Of a DNA stretch of 64,000 nucleotides, positions 1 to 8,895 are shown piece after piece (positions within the stretch are counted from its first letter, which is position 1; the number at the start of each line of letters is the position of its first letter). The notes under the pieces were generated by a model. That model searched no databases, was not told the DNA's origin, and saw only the letters and a program-made list of their open reading frames with translations. The stretch comes from Acidobacteriota bacterium (GTDB lineage: Bacteria; Acidobacteriota; UBA6911). The translations under genes and the position numbers were made by a program. The stretch lies in the NCBI GenBank assembly GCA_012729555.1, contig JAAYCX010000019.1, positions 1 to 64,000 on the forward strand, given 5' to 3'.

Positions 1-111
1 ATCCTGAGCGTTGCCCTTTTCGAGAAAACCCCAATTTTACAGGCATTATCGAGGGAAGAAGACATAGAACAAATAGATGAAAGCTGCATACAATTGAATC
101 TATTCAACTAA
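1..111 (+). CDS. IS4-type transposase, C-terminal end (gene begins before the window)
   Basis: An open frame from base 1 to the TAA at 109-111 encodes 36 residues. It contains LFEKTPI and ends QLNLFN. A FEKTPI-type stretch followed by an NQLNLF-like terminus is typical of the C-terminus of a group of IS4-family DDE transposases. Only the tail is visible, so whether the element is intact cannot be judged. Base composition is clearly more AT-rich than the genes to the right, in keeping with a transferred element. The call rests on recognising a short terminal motif. Confidence 0.6.
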   Translation: MLSVALFEKTPILQALSREEDIEQIDESCIQLNLFN

Positions 112-135
112 CGTTGGGACAGTAGTGTCTGTTTA
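112..135. mobile_element. Probable right end of the IS4-type element
   Basis: Directly after the transposase stop comes TTGGGACAGTAGTG, the kind of sequence found at insertion-element ends. The AT-rich tract ends soon after, and high-GC chromosomal sequence takes over by about 240. The left end is outside the window, so the inverted repeat and target duplication cannot be checked. Confidence 0.35.
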
Positions 136-239
136 TATTTCCATAATTAACGGGACCGATGGCTCACGCTCTCCCCTTTGCCGTGGCATATAAATTGCAT
201 CCCCTCCCCATGCCTGGGTATACATATGAGAGCGCGTTC

Positions 240-3038
240 ATGAACCCTTTTCCCGTGCCATCGAGGATCGCCGCCGCCGTGCTCCTCTCCTGCGCCCTGA
301 TGGCCGTCGGAGTCCTGAATCTCCGGGACCGCCTCAACTGGGCCGACCCCTCCGACGGGGTCCTCTGGGTGGAATCGGAAGGCGCTCTCCGGTCCGCCGG
401 GCTGAAGCCCGGAGCCGGGCCGAATCCGCCCGCGATCCACCCGGGCGACCGGCTCCTGTCGATCGACGGCGCGGAGGTCCCCGACCTGGGACGGTACGCG
501 GAGCTGCTCTACCGCTTCGCCCCCGGTTCGTGGCACACCTACGAGGTGGCGGGGGAGGCGGGGGTGCGCAGCGTGCGCCTCCGGCTCGGGGCGCGCCCCC
601 TCTTTTCGGCCCGGGACGGACTGAAGACCCTCCTGGCCTTTCTCCACCTCGGCATCGGGTTCTACGTGCTGTGGCGCACGCGCGCCTCCGGCGCGGGCAG
701 GCACTTCTTCCTGGTCTGCCTGGCCGCCTTCGTCCTCTGGCTCTACAGCTACACCCCGCGCCTGGGCCTCCTCGACTGGACCGTCTACACCCTGTCGGCC
801 GTTGCCTTCCTCCTCCTCCCCGCGCTCTTCCTCCACTTCTGCCATCGCTTTCCCGTCGCCTCCGGCCCGAGGCCCGCGCTCCTCGTTTACGCCCCGGCCC
901 TCGCCCTCGTCGCGTTTCATTTCCTCTGGATAACGGGGCACCTGGCCCCGCTCGGTCTCGCGCTGACGGCCGGCGGAAGCCTGGTCGTCGACCGGGTGGA
1001 GCTGCTCTTTTTCTGCGCCGCCTTCCTGGCCGGGGGCCTCCGGCTCCTCCGGCTGAGGCGCGGCAACCGGGACCTCGTCGCGGGCCAGCAGTTGAAATGG
1101 ATCGGCTACGGCACGATGGCCGGCATCGTCCCCTTCGGCCTGGCCTACGGGCTTCCCGTTTTGCTCGGGGCACGCCCCAACCTCGCCATGGAGGCGTCGA
1201 TCCTTTCGCTCGCCCTGATCCCGCTGGCGGTCGGGTACGCCCTCACCGATTTCCGCCTGATGGACGTGGAGAAGATCGCGCGCGGCGCCGCGGCCCGTCT
1301 CGCGGCCGCGGGGCTGCTCGTAGCCCTTTATCTCTTCCTCGTCCTGGTGCCGGGGAAGGGGCTCGAAAGGGTCGCGCCCCACTCCCTGCTGCCGTCCATG
1401 GGCCTGGCGGCGCTGGCGCTGGCGCTCCTCTTCCGGCCGCTGGGCCGGGTGATCGAGCGGGGGCTCGAGCGCCGCTTCTACCGGGACCGCTTCGAGGACC
1501 GGGCCACCCTCCTCGATTTCGCCCGCACCCTCGGCTCCGACATCGGCCTTCGCCCCCTCTCGCGCCGGATCCTCGAGCGGATCTCGGGCGCCTTCCGCAT
1601 CGAGACGGCCGCCCTCCTGGTCGACGACCCGGCGCACCCCGGCCGCCTGCGCCCCGCCGACGCGATCGGCCGGCCCCCGGCCGCCCTGCGGCCTCTTTTC
1701 CGCGCGGAGGCGCTGGGCGCGGCCGAGGCCCTTCCCGGCCTGCCGGGCGGTCCCGGGCGCCTCTACCCGGCCGGGGCGGAGCTGGAGGCGGAAGGGTTCG
1801 CCTACGTGCAGGAGCTCGAACACCGGGGGCGGCGCGTGGGGGCGATCGCCCTGGGCCCCCTCCCGGGCGGGAGCCACTTCTCGACCGAAGACCTGGACCT
1901 GCTTACCGCCCTGGCGAAATTCGGCGCCATCGCCGTCGACAACGCCCGGCTGCTCGAGTCGGCCGAGAGCCGGGCGGGCGAACTGGAGCGGATGAAGCGC
2001 GCCACGGAGAACATCCTCGAAAGCATCGATGTGGCGGTGCTCGCGCTGGAGGAGGACGGGAGGATCCGTTTCTGCAACCGCGCCTTCGAAACCCTCTACG
2101 CCGTCTCCCGGCGGGATATCGCGGGCACCCCGGTGGACAACCTCTTCTCCCCCGATTTCATCGCCTCGCTGCGCGGGGGAGACAGCGGGGAGGGGTGGAG
2201 GATCGACTCCCCCGTGAACCTCTTCAAGCTCCGCCTGGACAACCTGGAGGGGGAGCGGCGGATAGTGAACCTCGGCCTGATCCCCCTGTGCGACCCCTCC
2301 GAGAGGGGGGTCCTCCTCGTCCTGGACGACATCACGGAAAAGATCGCGCTGGAGGACCAGCTGCTGCAGGCCGAGAAGCTCTCCTCCATCGGGCTGCTCG
2401 CCGCCGGCATCGCCCACGAGATCAACACCCCGATCACGGGCATCTCCAGCTACGCCCAGATGCTGCTCGAGCAGGCGGGGGAATCGGACCGGCAGCGGCC
2501 CATCCTTGAAAAGATCGAGAAACAGTCCTTCCGGGCTTCCGAGATCGTGAACAGCCTCCTCAATTTCTCCCGCCTGAGCGGGAGCACGTTCAACCCCGTC
2601 GACCTCAACCGCCTGATCGCCGACAGCCTCGCGCTCCTCCAGCACCAGTTCGAACGCTCCGGGATCCGGGTGGAATCGGACCTCGAGGATTCCCTCCCCC
2701 CCGTCTACGGGAACACGGGCAAACTGCAGCAGGTGCTGGTCAATCTCTTCCTGAACGCGCGTGACGCCATGCCGTCGGGGGGGGAGCTGGCCATCCGCAC
2801 CGGCATGCGCGAATCGATGGTCGTCGTCGAAATCTCCGACACCGGCGAGGGCATCCCGAGGGAAAACCTGAACCGGATCTTCGACCCCTTCTTCACGACC
2901 AAGGCGATGGGGAAAGGAACCGGCCTGGGCCTGGCGGTGAGCTACGGCATCGTCCAGGAGCACGGGGGACGGATCCTGGTGGACACCCCCGGCAAGGGGA
3001 CCCGTTTCATGCTGAAATTTCCGGCCAGGCTCCAATGA
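240..3038 (+). CDS. Membrane sensor histidine kinase with PDZ-like, GAF and PAS domains (NtrB-like)
   Basis: A 932-residue kinase that autophosphorylates and passes phosphate to the regulator encoded next to it. From this start the order is: a membrane segment (about 10-27), an extracytoplasmic PDZ-like domain ([14 protein letters not shown], about 55-120), several hydrophobic segments (about 125-370), GAF (about 420-570), PAS (about 590-700), HisKA with the phospho-accepting His726 in IAHEINTP, and a HATPase domain with DTGEGIP and [11 protein letters not shown]. An in-frame ATG at 159 would add 27 residues. I prefer 240 because the 159-239 stretch is AT-rich and unlike the rest of the gene. 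The stop overlaps the next start (ATGA). A PDZ fold in the sensory region suggests it senses a peptide or envelope protein state, which is inference. Confidence 0.85.
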   Translation: MNPFPVPSRIAAAVLLSCALMAVGVLNLRDRLNWADPSDGVLWVESEGALRSAGLKPGAGPNPPAIHPGDRLLSIDGAEVPDLGRYAELLYRFAPGSWHTYEVAGEAGVRSVRLRLGARPLFSARDGLKTLLAFLHLGIGFYVLWRTRASGAGRHFFLVCLAAFVLWLYSYTPRLGLLDWTVYTLSAVAFLLLPALFLHFCHRFPVASGPRPALLVYAPALALVAFHFLWITGHLAPLGLALTAGGSLVVDRVELLFFCAAFLAGGLRLLRLRRGNRDLVAGQQLKWIGYGTMAGIVPFGLAYGLPVLLGARPNLAMEASILSLALIPLAVGYALTDFRLMDVEKIARGAAARLAAAGLLVALYLFLVLVPGKGLERVAPHSLLPSMGLAALALALLFRPLGRVIERGLERRFYRDRFEDRATLLDFARTLGSDIGLRPLSRRILERISGAFRIETAALLVDDPAHPGRLRPADAIGRPPAALRPLFRAEALGAAEALPGLPGGPGRLYPAGAELEAEGFAYVQELEHRGRRVGAIALGPLPGGSHFSTEDLDLLTALAKFGAIAVDNARLLESAESRAGELERMKRATENILESIDVAVLALEEDGRIRFCNRAFETLYAVSRRDIAGTPVDNLFSPDFIASLRGGDSGEGWRIDSPVNLFKLRLDNLEGERRIVNLGLIPLCDPSERGVLLVLDDITEKIALEDQLLQAEKLSSIGLLAAGIAHEINTPITGISSYAQMLLEQAGESDRQRPILEKIEKQSFRASEIVNSLLNFSRLSGSTFNPVDLNRLIADSLALLQHQFERSGIRVESDLEDSLPPVYGNTGKLQQVLVNLFLNARDAMPSGGELAIRTGMRESMVVVEISDTGEGIPRENLNRIFDPFFTTKAMGKGTGLGLAVSYGIVQEHGGRILVDTPGKGTRFMLKFPARLQ

Positions 3039-4423
3039 TGCTTTTCAACCGGCGCGTATTGGTGGTCGACGACGAAGAGATCCTGCGCGACGTCCTGTCG
3101 GACCTGCTGGCGACGGCGTCCTATGAAGTCGACCTGGCCGAGGACGGCGCCCGGGCGCTCGAGCGCCTCCGCGAGACCGACTACGCGGTCGCGCTCGTCG
3201 ACCTGATGATGCCGGGCATCGACGGGCTCGAGCTGCTCGGGGAGATGAAGAAGCTCGAGAACGCCCCCGCGGCCATCATCCTCACCGCCTACGGCTCGAT
3301 CGACAAGGCGGTGCAGGCGACGAAGCTGGGGGCCTTCGACTTCCTGACCAAGCCGTTCAAGAACGACGAGCTCCTCCTGGCGGTCAAGAACGCGGCGGAA
3401 CACCGGCACCTCGTCGAGGAGAATTCGCGCCTGAGGCGCACCCTCTTCGAGCGGTACGGGTTCGGGAACCTGATCGGCAAGAGCCCGGCCATGCAGCAGG
3501 TGTTCGACCTGGTCCGGCGGGTCGCGCCGCGCCGGAGCACCGTCCTGGTCCAGGGGGAGAGCGGCACGGGGAAGGAGCTGGTGGCGAAGGCGATCCACGC
3601 CTCGAGCGGCAGGGCGGAGGCCCCGTTCGTCGCCATCAACTGCGGCAACATCCCGTCGGAGCTGCTGGAGAGCGAGCTGTTCGGGCATGTCCGCGGCGCC
3701 TTCACCGGCGCCAGCGTCTCCCGCAAGGGGCTGTTCGAAGCGGCCTCGGGCGGCACCCTTTTCCTGGACGAGGTGGCCACCATCTCGCTCGAGATGCAGG
3801 CCAAGCTCCTGCGCGTCATCCAGGAGCGGGAGTTCCGCCGGCTGGGAAGCCTGGAGAACGTCCGGGTGGACGTGCGCATCGTCGCGGCCACGAACACCGA
3901 CCTGGAGACCGGCGTCCGGGCGGGGACCTTCCGGGACGACCTCTACTACCGCCTCAACGTCATCGCCATCAAGGTCCCCCCGCTGCGCGAGCGGACCGGG
4001 GACGTGCAGCTGCTGGCGGAGTTTTTCCTCCGCAAGTACGCGGAGGAGAACGGCCGCGACCCCCTGACGCTGGAGCCGGACGCCCTGCGGGTGCTCCTGG
4101 ACTACCCCTGGCCCGGAAATGTCCGGGAGCTGGAAAACGTCATGGAACGGGCCGTGGTACTGGCGCCGGGGGACCGCGTCGGCCCCGGCCTCTTCCCCGC
4201 CTCCCTGACGGCGCCCCCCCTCGCGCCCCCCCCCGGCTTCGTGCCCGACGGCGTCTCCCTGAAGGAACGGGTGAGCGGCTACGAAAGGTCCCTCATCCTC
4301 GCCGCCCTGGAGCGGACCGACTGGAACCAGAAGAAGGCGGCCGAGCTCCTCTCGGTCAACACCACCACCCTGAGCGAGAAGCTCAAGCGTTTCAGGATCC
4401 GGCGGGACAGGACCCAAAGTTGA
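3035..4423 (+). CDS. Sigma54-dependent NtrC-family response regulator
   Basis: A 462-residue activator of sigma54 promoters and the evident partner of the upstream kinase, with which it shares an ATGA overlap. An N-terminal receiver domain has the acidic pair at 12-13 and phospho-acceptor Asp56 (VDLMMPG). The central AAA+ domain (about 145-390) has Walker A GESGTGKE, the sigma54-contact loop GAFTGA and the GNVRELEN motif. The C-terminus carries a Fis-type helix-turn-helix (KKAAELLSVNTTTLSEKL). All key residues are present, so it should be functional. The targets are unknown; the exported TPR gene next door is a natural candidate, although the promoter I see for it is sigma70-like. Confidence 0.93.
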   Translation: MMLFNRRVLVVDDEEILRDVLSDLLATASYEVDLAEDGARALERLRETDYAVALVDLMMPGIDGLELLGEMKKLENAPAAIILTAYGSIDKAVQATKLGAFDFLTKPFKNDELLLAVKNAAEHRHLVEENSRLRRTLFERYGFGNLIGKSPAMQQVFDLVRRVAPRRSTVLVQGESGTGKELVAKAIHASSGRAEAPFVAINCGNIPSELLESELFGHVRGAFTGASVSRKGLFEAASGGTLFLDEVATISLEMQAKLLRVIQEREFRRLGSLENVRVDVRIVAATNTDLETGVRAGTFRDDLYYRLNVIAIKVPPLRERTGDVQLLAEFFLRKYAEENGRDPLTLEPDALRVLLDYPWPGNVRELENVMERAVVLAPGDRVGPGLFPASLTAPPLAPPPGFVPDGVSLKERVSGYERSLILAALERTDWNQKKAAELLSVNTTTLSEKLKRFRIRRDRTQS

Positions 4424-4448
4424 CACCCCTCCCGGGGGCGGCTACCCT
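4420..4448 (+). promoter_or_regulatory. Sigma70-like promoter for the TPR gene
   Basis: TTGACA at 4420-4425, a 17-base spacer and TACCCT at 4443-4448. The -35 is perfect and the -10 is weak. It overlaps the stop codon of the response regulator and lies just upstream of the TPR gene start. Confidence 0.4.
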
Positions 4449-4475
4449 AATAGAAGACGTTTCGACGGGGGCCCG

Positions 4476-5441
4476 ATGAAGACCACTCCATTTTTCCGCG
4501 TTCTGACGCTCTCATGCCTGCTGGCCGCGGTCCCGGCCGCACGGGCCGACTACAAGCAGGCGGTCGCCTTTTACAACCAGGGGCAGTTCACCAAGGCGAT
4601 CCAGGAGCTGAAGCCCGACCTCGACCGGTCGCCCGAATGGGAATTCGGCCACCGGTTGCTGGGGCTCTGCTACCTCGGCCTCGGTAACAACGCCCTGGCG
4701 GTCTCCTCCTTTTCCCGCGCGGCGGAGCTCCAGTCGACCTCCTTCGCGACCTACTACGGACTGGGGCAGGCCTACTTCAACATGCGGAAATACGGCGACA
4801 GCGTCACCGCGCTGGGCCGGGCGGAAACCCTGGCGGCGCGGGAGAAGAACCCGGAGGGGGAGAAAACCAAGGTCTACAGGCTCCGGGGGGCCGCCCACTA
4901 CCGCCTGAAGCGGTTCGACGCCGCCGCCGCGGACCTCGAGCGGGCGCTCCGCGCCGGGAGCGGCGACTGGGCCGACCGATCCATGCTCGGCGTGTCCTAC
5001 CTCAACACGAACCGGGCCGACGAGGCGATCGCGGAGCTCGAGCGGGCGCTCGCGCTGAAGCCGGGGGAGCCGACCGTCCGGGAAGCGCTGGGAAAGGCCC
5101 ATTTCCAGAAAGGGGTCGCCTCGCTCCGGCGCAAGGAGTACGCCGCCGCGGCGCAGGCGCTCGGCAAGGCCCGGGAGTACGACCCCCGCAACGGCTACCT
5201 CCACTACAACCTGGCCGAGGCCTACCTGTTCCAGAACCGCTACGCCGAAGCGGAGCGGGCGCTCGGGGAGGCCGCCGCGCTCCTTCCCGACAACGCGGGG
5301 GTCCACGCCCGGCTGGGACTCGTCTACGAGAAGCAGAAGAAGTGGGATCCGGCCCTCAAGGCCTACCGGAAGGCGGACTCGCTCGCCGCGTCCGAGGAAC
5401 TCAAGGAGGCGATCGCGCGGGTCACCGAAAATAAAAAGTAG
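4476..5441 (+). CDS. Exported tetratricopeptide-repeat protein
   Basis: A 321-residue protein with an N-terminal signal peptide (hydrophobic LTLSCLLAAVPAARA, cleavage likely near residue 24). The rest consists of successive TPR units of about 34 residues, such as the ones around GLCYLGLGNNALAVSSFSRA, LGVSYLNTNRADEAIAELERAL and LGLVYEKQKKWDPALKAYRKA. TPR arrays are protein-interaction scaffolds and no catalytic domain is visible. Its place after a kinase/regulator pair suggests an envelope role, but no partner can be named. It is convergent with the next gene, with a hairpin between them. Confidence 0.8.
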   Translation: MKTTPFFRVLTLSCLLAAVPAARADYKQAVAFYNQGQFTKAIQELKPDLDRSPEWEFGHRLLGLCYLGLGNNALAVSSFSRAAELQSTSFATYYGLGQAYFNMRKYGDSVTALGRAETLAAREKNPEGEKTKVYRLRGAAHYRLKRFDAAAADLERALRAGSGDWADRSMLGVSYLNTNRADEAIAELERALALKPGEPTVREALGKAHFQKGVASLRRKEYAAAAQALGKAREYDPRNGYLHYNLAEAYLFQNRYAEAERALGEAAALLPDNAGVHARLGLVYEKQKKWDPALKAYRKADSLAASEELKEAIARVTENKK

Positions 5442-5466
5442 CCTGGAAAAAGGAGATTGCAGGCTA
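5430..5466 (-). terminator. Terminator of the leftward peptidase-like gene
   Basis: Inverted repeat TAGCCTG (5439-5445) and CAGGCTA (5460-5466) with a 14-base loop. Read leftwards it is followed by a T-rich run (complement of aaataaaaag). The stem includes the stop codon of the minus-strand gene. Confidence 0.45.
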
Positions 5467-6525
5467 GCGGGACGGAGCTTCGTTCCAGCTCCGCAGGTTC
5501 CCCGCCTCGTCCACGGCCACGATCGTGACCGCTCCCGCGGCGGCGCCCGCCGGGAGGCTCACCGTAAAGAACGGGACGCCGTTTTCGGTTTCCGCGCGCG
5601 CCTGGGACACCGCGCCGCTCCCCTCGTCCCGGACGAAGACGGCGGAAAGGTCGCCGTCGGCATCCTCGATAACCATGCGCACTCTCCCCTCCGCCGGCTC
5701 GATCCGGACCAGGCGGGGGGCCCGCGCCTCGTCGACCAGGATCGCCTCCGGGATCCGGTACTCCCGCACCCGCTCGAGCCACACCCGCTCCAGCTCGTCC
5801 CCGGGGGCCTTGAAGGTCATCTCCAGCGCTTTCAGCAGGCTGCGCTTTTTGAGCGCCTCGAAAAATTTGACCGGGCGCTCGCGCCCCTGCAGGTCGCGGA
5901 AGGTCTTCAAAAAGGTGACCCCCGGCGCGGCGCTCCGGTGACTGCGGACCCCGCCGGAGAATTCGGACCAGGCGCGCTGCCGGGCCAGCCCGAGCCGGTC
6001 CGTCTCGAGCAGGAGCTTCGAGATCGCCCAGGCGGACTCCAGGCTCCGGGAGGAGTGGTCGAACTCGTGGACCAGGATCTCGATCATCCCCTCGAAGAGG
6101 AACTCCGTGTCCTCCCGCGCGGCCCCCTCGGAGAGGTTGAGAAGCCCCAGGCGCGCCATCTCCCGGGCGATGGCGTGGAAGAGAAATTCCCTGTCGCCGG
6201 AAGCTTCCGGCCGGCCCATCCCGATGGTGATGTGGCCCGCCCGGCGGTTGCAGACCGTTTCCGCCCGGGCCCAGTCGAGGGTGACGGCCACCCGGCGCGG
6301 GAGCGCGCCGCCGATGGAGCGGTTCATGTAGGCGTAGCAGCGCTCGAGGTCGCCGATGAGCTGCCGGCCCAGCAGCTCCCTTTCAGCCGGCATCTGGACG
6401 ATCACATGGTCGGAGCTGACGCGCCCCAGCTGCTGGGCCCGCGGCAGACCCTCCCCCAGGATGCCCGCGGCCAGGCACAGGGCGGCTATGAACAGGCTTC
6501 GTCGGGATCGGACCATAATACCCAT
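5464..6525 (-). CDS. Exported protein with a degenerate zinc-peptidase-like (peptidase MA/gluzincin) fold
   Basis: About 353 residues, starting either at the ATG at 6525 or at 6516. The N-terminus MVRSRRSLFIAALCLAAGIL is a signal peptide. The middle carries HAIAREMAR and, about 25 residues on, FLFEGMIEILVHEFDH. The arrangement resembles gluzincin-type peptidases, but the expected HEXXH is altered to HxxxR, so activity is doubtful. The C-terminal third is beta-rich, like an Ig-type domain (GAVTIVAVDEAGN). It begins 6 bases after the STAS gene stop, so the two are probably cotranscribed. Family assignment is tentative. Confidence 0.55.
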   Translation of the reverse strand: MGIMVRSRRSLFIAALCLAAGILGEGLPRAQQLGRVSSDHVIVQMPAERELLGRQLIGDLERCYAYMNRSIGGALPRRVAVTLDWARAETVCNRRAGHITIGMGRPEASGDREFLFHAIAREMARLGLLNLSEGAAREDTEFLFEGMIEILVHEFDHSSRSLESAWAISKLLLETDRLGLARQRAWSEFSGGVRSHRSAAPGVTFLKTFRDLQGRERPVKFFEALKKRSLLKALEMTFKAPGDELERVWLERVREYRIPEAILVDEARAPRLVRIEPAEGRVRMVIEDADGDLSAVFVRDEGSGAVSQARAETENGVPFFTVSLPAGAAAGAVTIVAVDEAGNLRSWNEAPSR

Positions 6526-6530
6526 CGGGG

Positions 6531-6869
6531 TTACGAGAAGCTCGCGAGCGCGGTCTCCTCGTCGTCGTAACTGTCGAACACCGTCAGGAGCTTGGTGATG
6601 TTCAGCAGGTCGAGGACGCGCGCGTTGGGCGACAGCAGTTTGAAGTACCCCCCGCTCTTGCGCAGCGCGGTGAAGCAGCGGATGATCTCCCCCAGCCCGG
6701 CGCTGTCCATGTAGGGGACCTTCGCGAGGTTCAGGAGGATCTTCTTCCGCCCCTGCTTGACCAGTTCGTCCACCGCCTGCTTGATCTCCACGTCCCCCTC
6801 GCCGAGGATGATCTTCCCCTCGGCGTCGATCACCACCACGTCCCCTTCCACCCTGGTCGTAAACTTCAT
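6531..6869 (-). CDS. STAS-domain anti-sigma factor antagonist (SpoIIAA-like)
   Basis: A 112-residue single STAS domain. In this family a serine in the loop after the third strand is phosphorylated by a partner kinase to control binding of an anti-sigma factor. Here that is Ser56 in YMDSAGLGEI. The start at 6869 was chosen because GGGAGG (complement of 6874-6879) sits at the right distance; an in-frame ATG at 6887 lacks one. No anti-sigma factor or PP2C phosphatase gene is nearby, so the partner must be elsewhere. Confidence 0.87.
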   Translation of the reverse strand: MKFTTRVEGDVVVIDAEGKIILGEGDVEIKQAVDELVKQGRKKILLNLAKVPYMDSAGLGEIIRCFTALRKSGGYFKLLSPNARVLDLLNITKLLTVFDSYDDEETALASFS

Positions 6870-6893
6870 GCGGCCTCCCGATCTCAATAGGAG

Positions 6894-6923
6894 AAACTAG
6901 CACAGCGGGCCGAAGCCTGTCAA
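6894..6923 (-). promoter_or_regulatory. Sigma70-like promoter for the STAS gene
   Basis: On the minus strand, a perfect TTGACA (complement of 6918-6923), an 18-base spacer and TAGTTT (complement of 6894-6899). It lies 25 bases above the chosen start. Confidence 0.45.
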
Positions 6924-6968
6924 TTTGACGCGGGCTTTGCCGATCCCGCATTCAAACCGGCCCATCCT

Positions 6969-6987
6969 TTGATATAATGGATATCAA
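6969..6987 (+). promoter_or_regulatory. Palindromic operator over the toxin-antitoxin promoter
   Basis: A perfect inverted repeat, TTGATAT - 5 bases - ATATCAA, contains a consensus -10 TATAAT (6973-6978). It lies about 20 bases upstream of the antitoxin start, so a dimeric protein bound here would block RNA polymerase. This is the expected arrangement for autorepression by the antitoxin or the complex. Confidence 0.6.
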
Positions 6988-7007
6988 TTTCACGCCAGGA
7001 GAACAGT

Positions 7008-7232
7008 ATGCCCCGTCTGATCGACAGAATCACCATTGACCCCGAACAATGCGGCGGCCGACCCTGCATTCGTGGCATGCGGATCCGTGTCGTTGATATT
7101 CTCGATCTCCTCGCCGCCGGTCTTAACGCAAAGCAGGTCCTGGAAGAGCTTCCCGATCTCGAGATGGAAGATATCAGGGCCGCCCTGAAATATGCCGCCC
7201 GCCGCCTGGACCACCCGGTAATGGTCGCATGA
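7008..7232 (+). CDS. DUF433-family antitoxin
   Basis: A 74-residue DUF433 protein with the family hallmark GGRPCIRGMRIRVVDIL near residues 21-37 and a helical C-terminus (LEMEDIRAALKYAARR). DUF433 proteins are short DNA-binding antitoxins usually paired with a DUF5615 PIN-like toxin, which is exactly the next gene, overlapping it by four bases (ATGA). AGGAG lies before the ATG. Base composition is less GC-rich than the neighbouring genes, consistent with acquisition as a mobile module. Confidence 0.88.
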   Translation: MPRLIDRITIDPEQCGGRPCIRGMRIRVVDILDLLAAGLNAKQVLEELPDLEMEDIRAALKYAARRLDHPVMVA

Positions 7233-7567
7233 TCATCTGGCTCGACGCGCATGTATCCCCCGCGATAGCGTCCTGGATGAGCCTCGAATTTTCAGTTTCG
7301 GCAATGGCCGTACGGGACCTTGGCTTGCGCGCTGCCAAAGACCAGGAAATCTTCCTCGCGGCCAGAAAGGCCAACGCCATCATCATGACCAAGGATGTGG
7401 ATTTCGTCCACCTGGTCCAAAAATCGGGAATCCCCCCGCAAATCATCCTGCTTACCTGCGGCAACACCTCAAACGCTCAACTCAAGCGGCTGCTCAAGCG
7501 GTCTTTTGCTCGCACCGCCGATTGGCTCCGAAAAGGAGAGGGGGTGGTTGAGATTACAGGCCCGTAG
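7229..7567 (+). CDS. DUF5615 PIN-like toxin
   Basis: A 112-residue protein matching the DUF5615/Mut7-C-like PIN fold: MIIWLDAHVSPAIASWM at the N-terminus supplies the first acidic residue, KDQEIF the second and TKDVDFVHL the third. PIN-fold toxins are usually metal-dependent ribonucleases. It is translationally coupled to the DUF433 antitoxin. Its last 14 bases overlap the stop of the convergent oxidoreductase gene. Confidence 0.85.
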   Translation: MIIWLDAHVSPAIASWMSLEFSVSAMAVRDLGLRAAKDQEIFLAARKANAIIMTKDVDFVHLVQKSGIPPQIILLTCGNTSNAQLKRLLKRSFARTADWLRKGEGVVEITGP

Positions 7568-8876
7568 CCCTTTTGCCACCTGACCCCTGCCACGGAAGCG
7601 CGTCCTGCTCGCGCCGCAGGCGCGTCACCAGGTTGTCCTCGAGTTCCACCATATCGGAAGTCAGCGGCTGGTCCGCCGCCGCATCCGCCGTCAGGGTGGC
7701 GAATCCGGCCAGGCCCGCGGGGAGCAGGCGAGCGTCCCGGGCGGCCTCGGCCGAGTCGAGCACCCCGTAGACGTCGAACCCCCCCAGCCCGTCCAGCCGC
7801 CGCCCCGCCCGCAGGCCGCGCTTGGCCACGGCGCACACCTCGCACTCCCAGCCGGCCGGCCTGAGGGTCGCCACCCCGAAGCAGGCGGCCTCGACCAGGC
7901 TCGAGAGCGCCTCCATGTGGCAGAGATGATGATCGCGGAAGAAGAGGTAATTCGGGCCCGCCCCCTTCTTCAGGTACTGCATGTCCTGGCTGAAGCCGGG
8001 GGAGTCGCGCCGGGCGATGACGAACACCCCCGCCCCCTGGTCCACGCCGTCGATGCCGAGCACGTAATCCACGATCCCGCCCGAGAGGGTGTCGAGCCCG
8101 ACCAGGCGGTCGAAGGTCGCGACCAGCTCCGGCTTGCTCGTGCGCGGGCCGTGCATGCCGCGCACCGCCGGCCGCAGGCCGAAGGCGTTGCCGACCACGG
8201 CGAGCTCCATCGCCTGCTTGGTGCCGTCGGCGAAGGCGCACACCTTGTTGAGATCGTGGCCGGGGAGGACAAAGGGCCGTACCCCGACCGGGTCCTGGTG
8301 CGGGTCGATGAACCCCTTGCAGTTGCCGGCCACCCGCGGCTCGAAGCCGAAGGCCACCGCTTCCCTCATCATGCGAGCCAGGCAGCCGGGCTGGTCCCCG
8401 TCCGAATTGGTGTAAACCGTCCCCCGCTCCGCCGCCCGCTCCGCCAGGACCCGGCCGAGGGTCGAATCGAGCTCCGAATTGACGGTGACAAAGGGCAGCC
8501 CCAGATCGGCCGCGAGCACGGCCGCCTCGGCCCCCCCCTCGAGGTCGCCGGTACATTCATAGATCGCGTCGAGCGTGCGCAGCTCCCCCAGCATGCCGAT
8601 CTCTTCCAGGCAGATTCTCCGCCCGCGCGCTTCGGCCGCGGCCAGCGCGCTCCCCGTCGCGGCCCGCTCGATCTCCCCGGCCGCGCAGCCGGCGGCGAGA
8701 AACGACCGGACCGCCCGCTCCGGCAGGAGGTCGACCGCGGCGACCGGCCGCACCCCGGCCGCTCGCTCCAGTTCGCCGACGAGGCGGCTCCCGAACCAGC
8801 CCGTGCCCACCACCGCGACCCGCAGGTCGCTCCCCCGCTCCCGCAACGCTTTTTCGATCAGGCCGTACATATCCAA
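7554..8876 (-). CDS. COG4091-type homoserine-dehydrogenase-like NAD(P) oxidoreductase
   Basis: 440 residues. An N-terminal Rossmann fold (VAVVGTGWFGSRLV, about 20-33) is followed by a catalytic domain with GNCKGFIDPHQDP and FADGTKQAMELAVVGNAFGL, and a C-terminal SAF-like region. This matches the predicted homoserine-dehydrogenase-like family COG4091. Members often sit in sugar or polysaccharide gene groups, and here a glycosyltransferase lies immediately upstream on the same strand, 19 bases away. The true substrate is not known; ordinary homoserine dehydrogenase activity is unlikely from this context. Confidence 0.7.
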   Translation of the reverse strand: MDMYGLIEKALRERGSDLRVAVVGTGWFGSRLVGELERAAGVRPVAAVDLLPERAVRSFLAAGCAAGEIERAATGSALAAAEARGRRICLEEIGMLGELRTLDAIYECTGDLEGGAEAAVLAADLGLPFVTVNSELDSTLGRVLAERAAERGTVYTNSDGDQPGCLARMMREAVAFGFEPRVAGNCKGFIDPHQDPVGVRPFVLPGHDLNKVCAFADGTKQAMELAVVGNAFGLRPAVRGMHGPRTSKPELVATFDRLVGLDTLSGGIVDYVLGIDGVDQGAGVFVIARRDSPGFSQDMQYLKKGAGPNYLFFRDHHLCHMEALSSLVEAACFGVATLRPAGWECEVCAVAKRGLRAGRRLDGLGGFDVYGVLDSAEAARDARLLPAGLAGFATLTADAAADQPLTSDMVELEDNLVTRLRREQDALPWQGSGGKRATGL

Positions 8877-8895
8877 GCCCGCAACAGATAGAAGT

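Noticed and set aside
147-3035. Long open frames on the strand opposite the kinase gene, and similar long antisense frames throughout the window.
   Set aside because: They are by-products of high third-position GC. Their translations are low-complexity Arg/Pro/Gly/Glu-rich and resemble no family, while the opposite strand encodes recognisable proteins.
5938-6570. A rightward open frame over the peptidase-like gene.
   Set aside because: It is antisense to the exported protein and STAS genes, has no family features and no ribosome-binding site.
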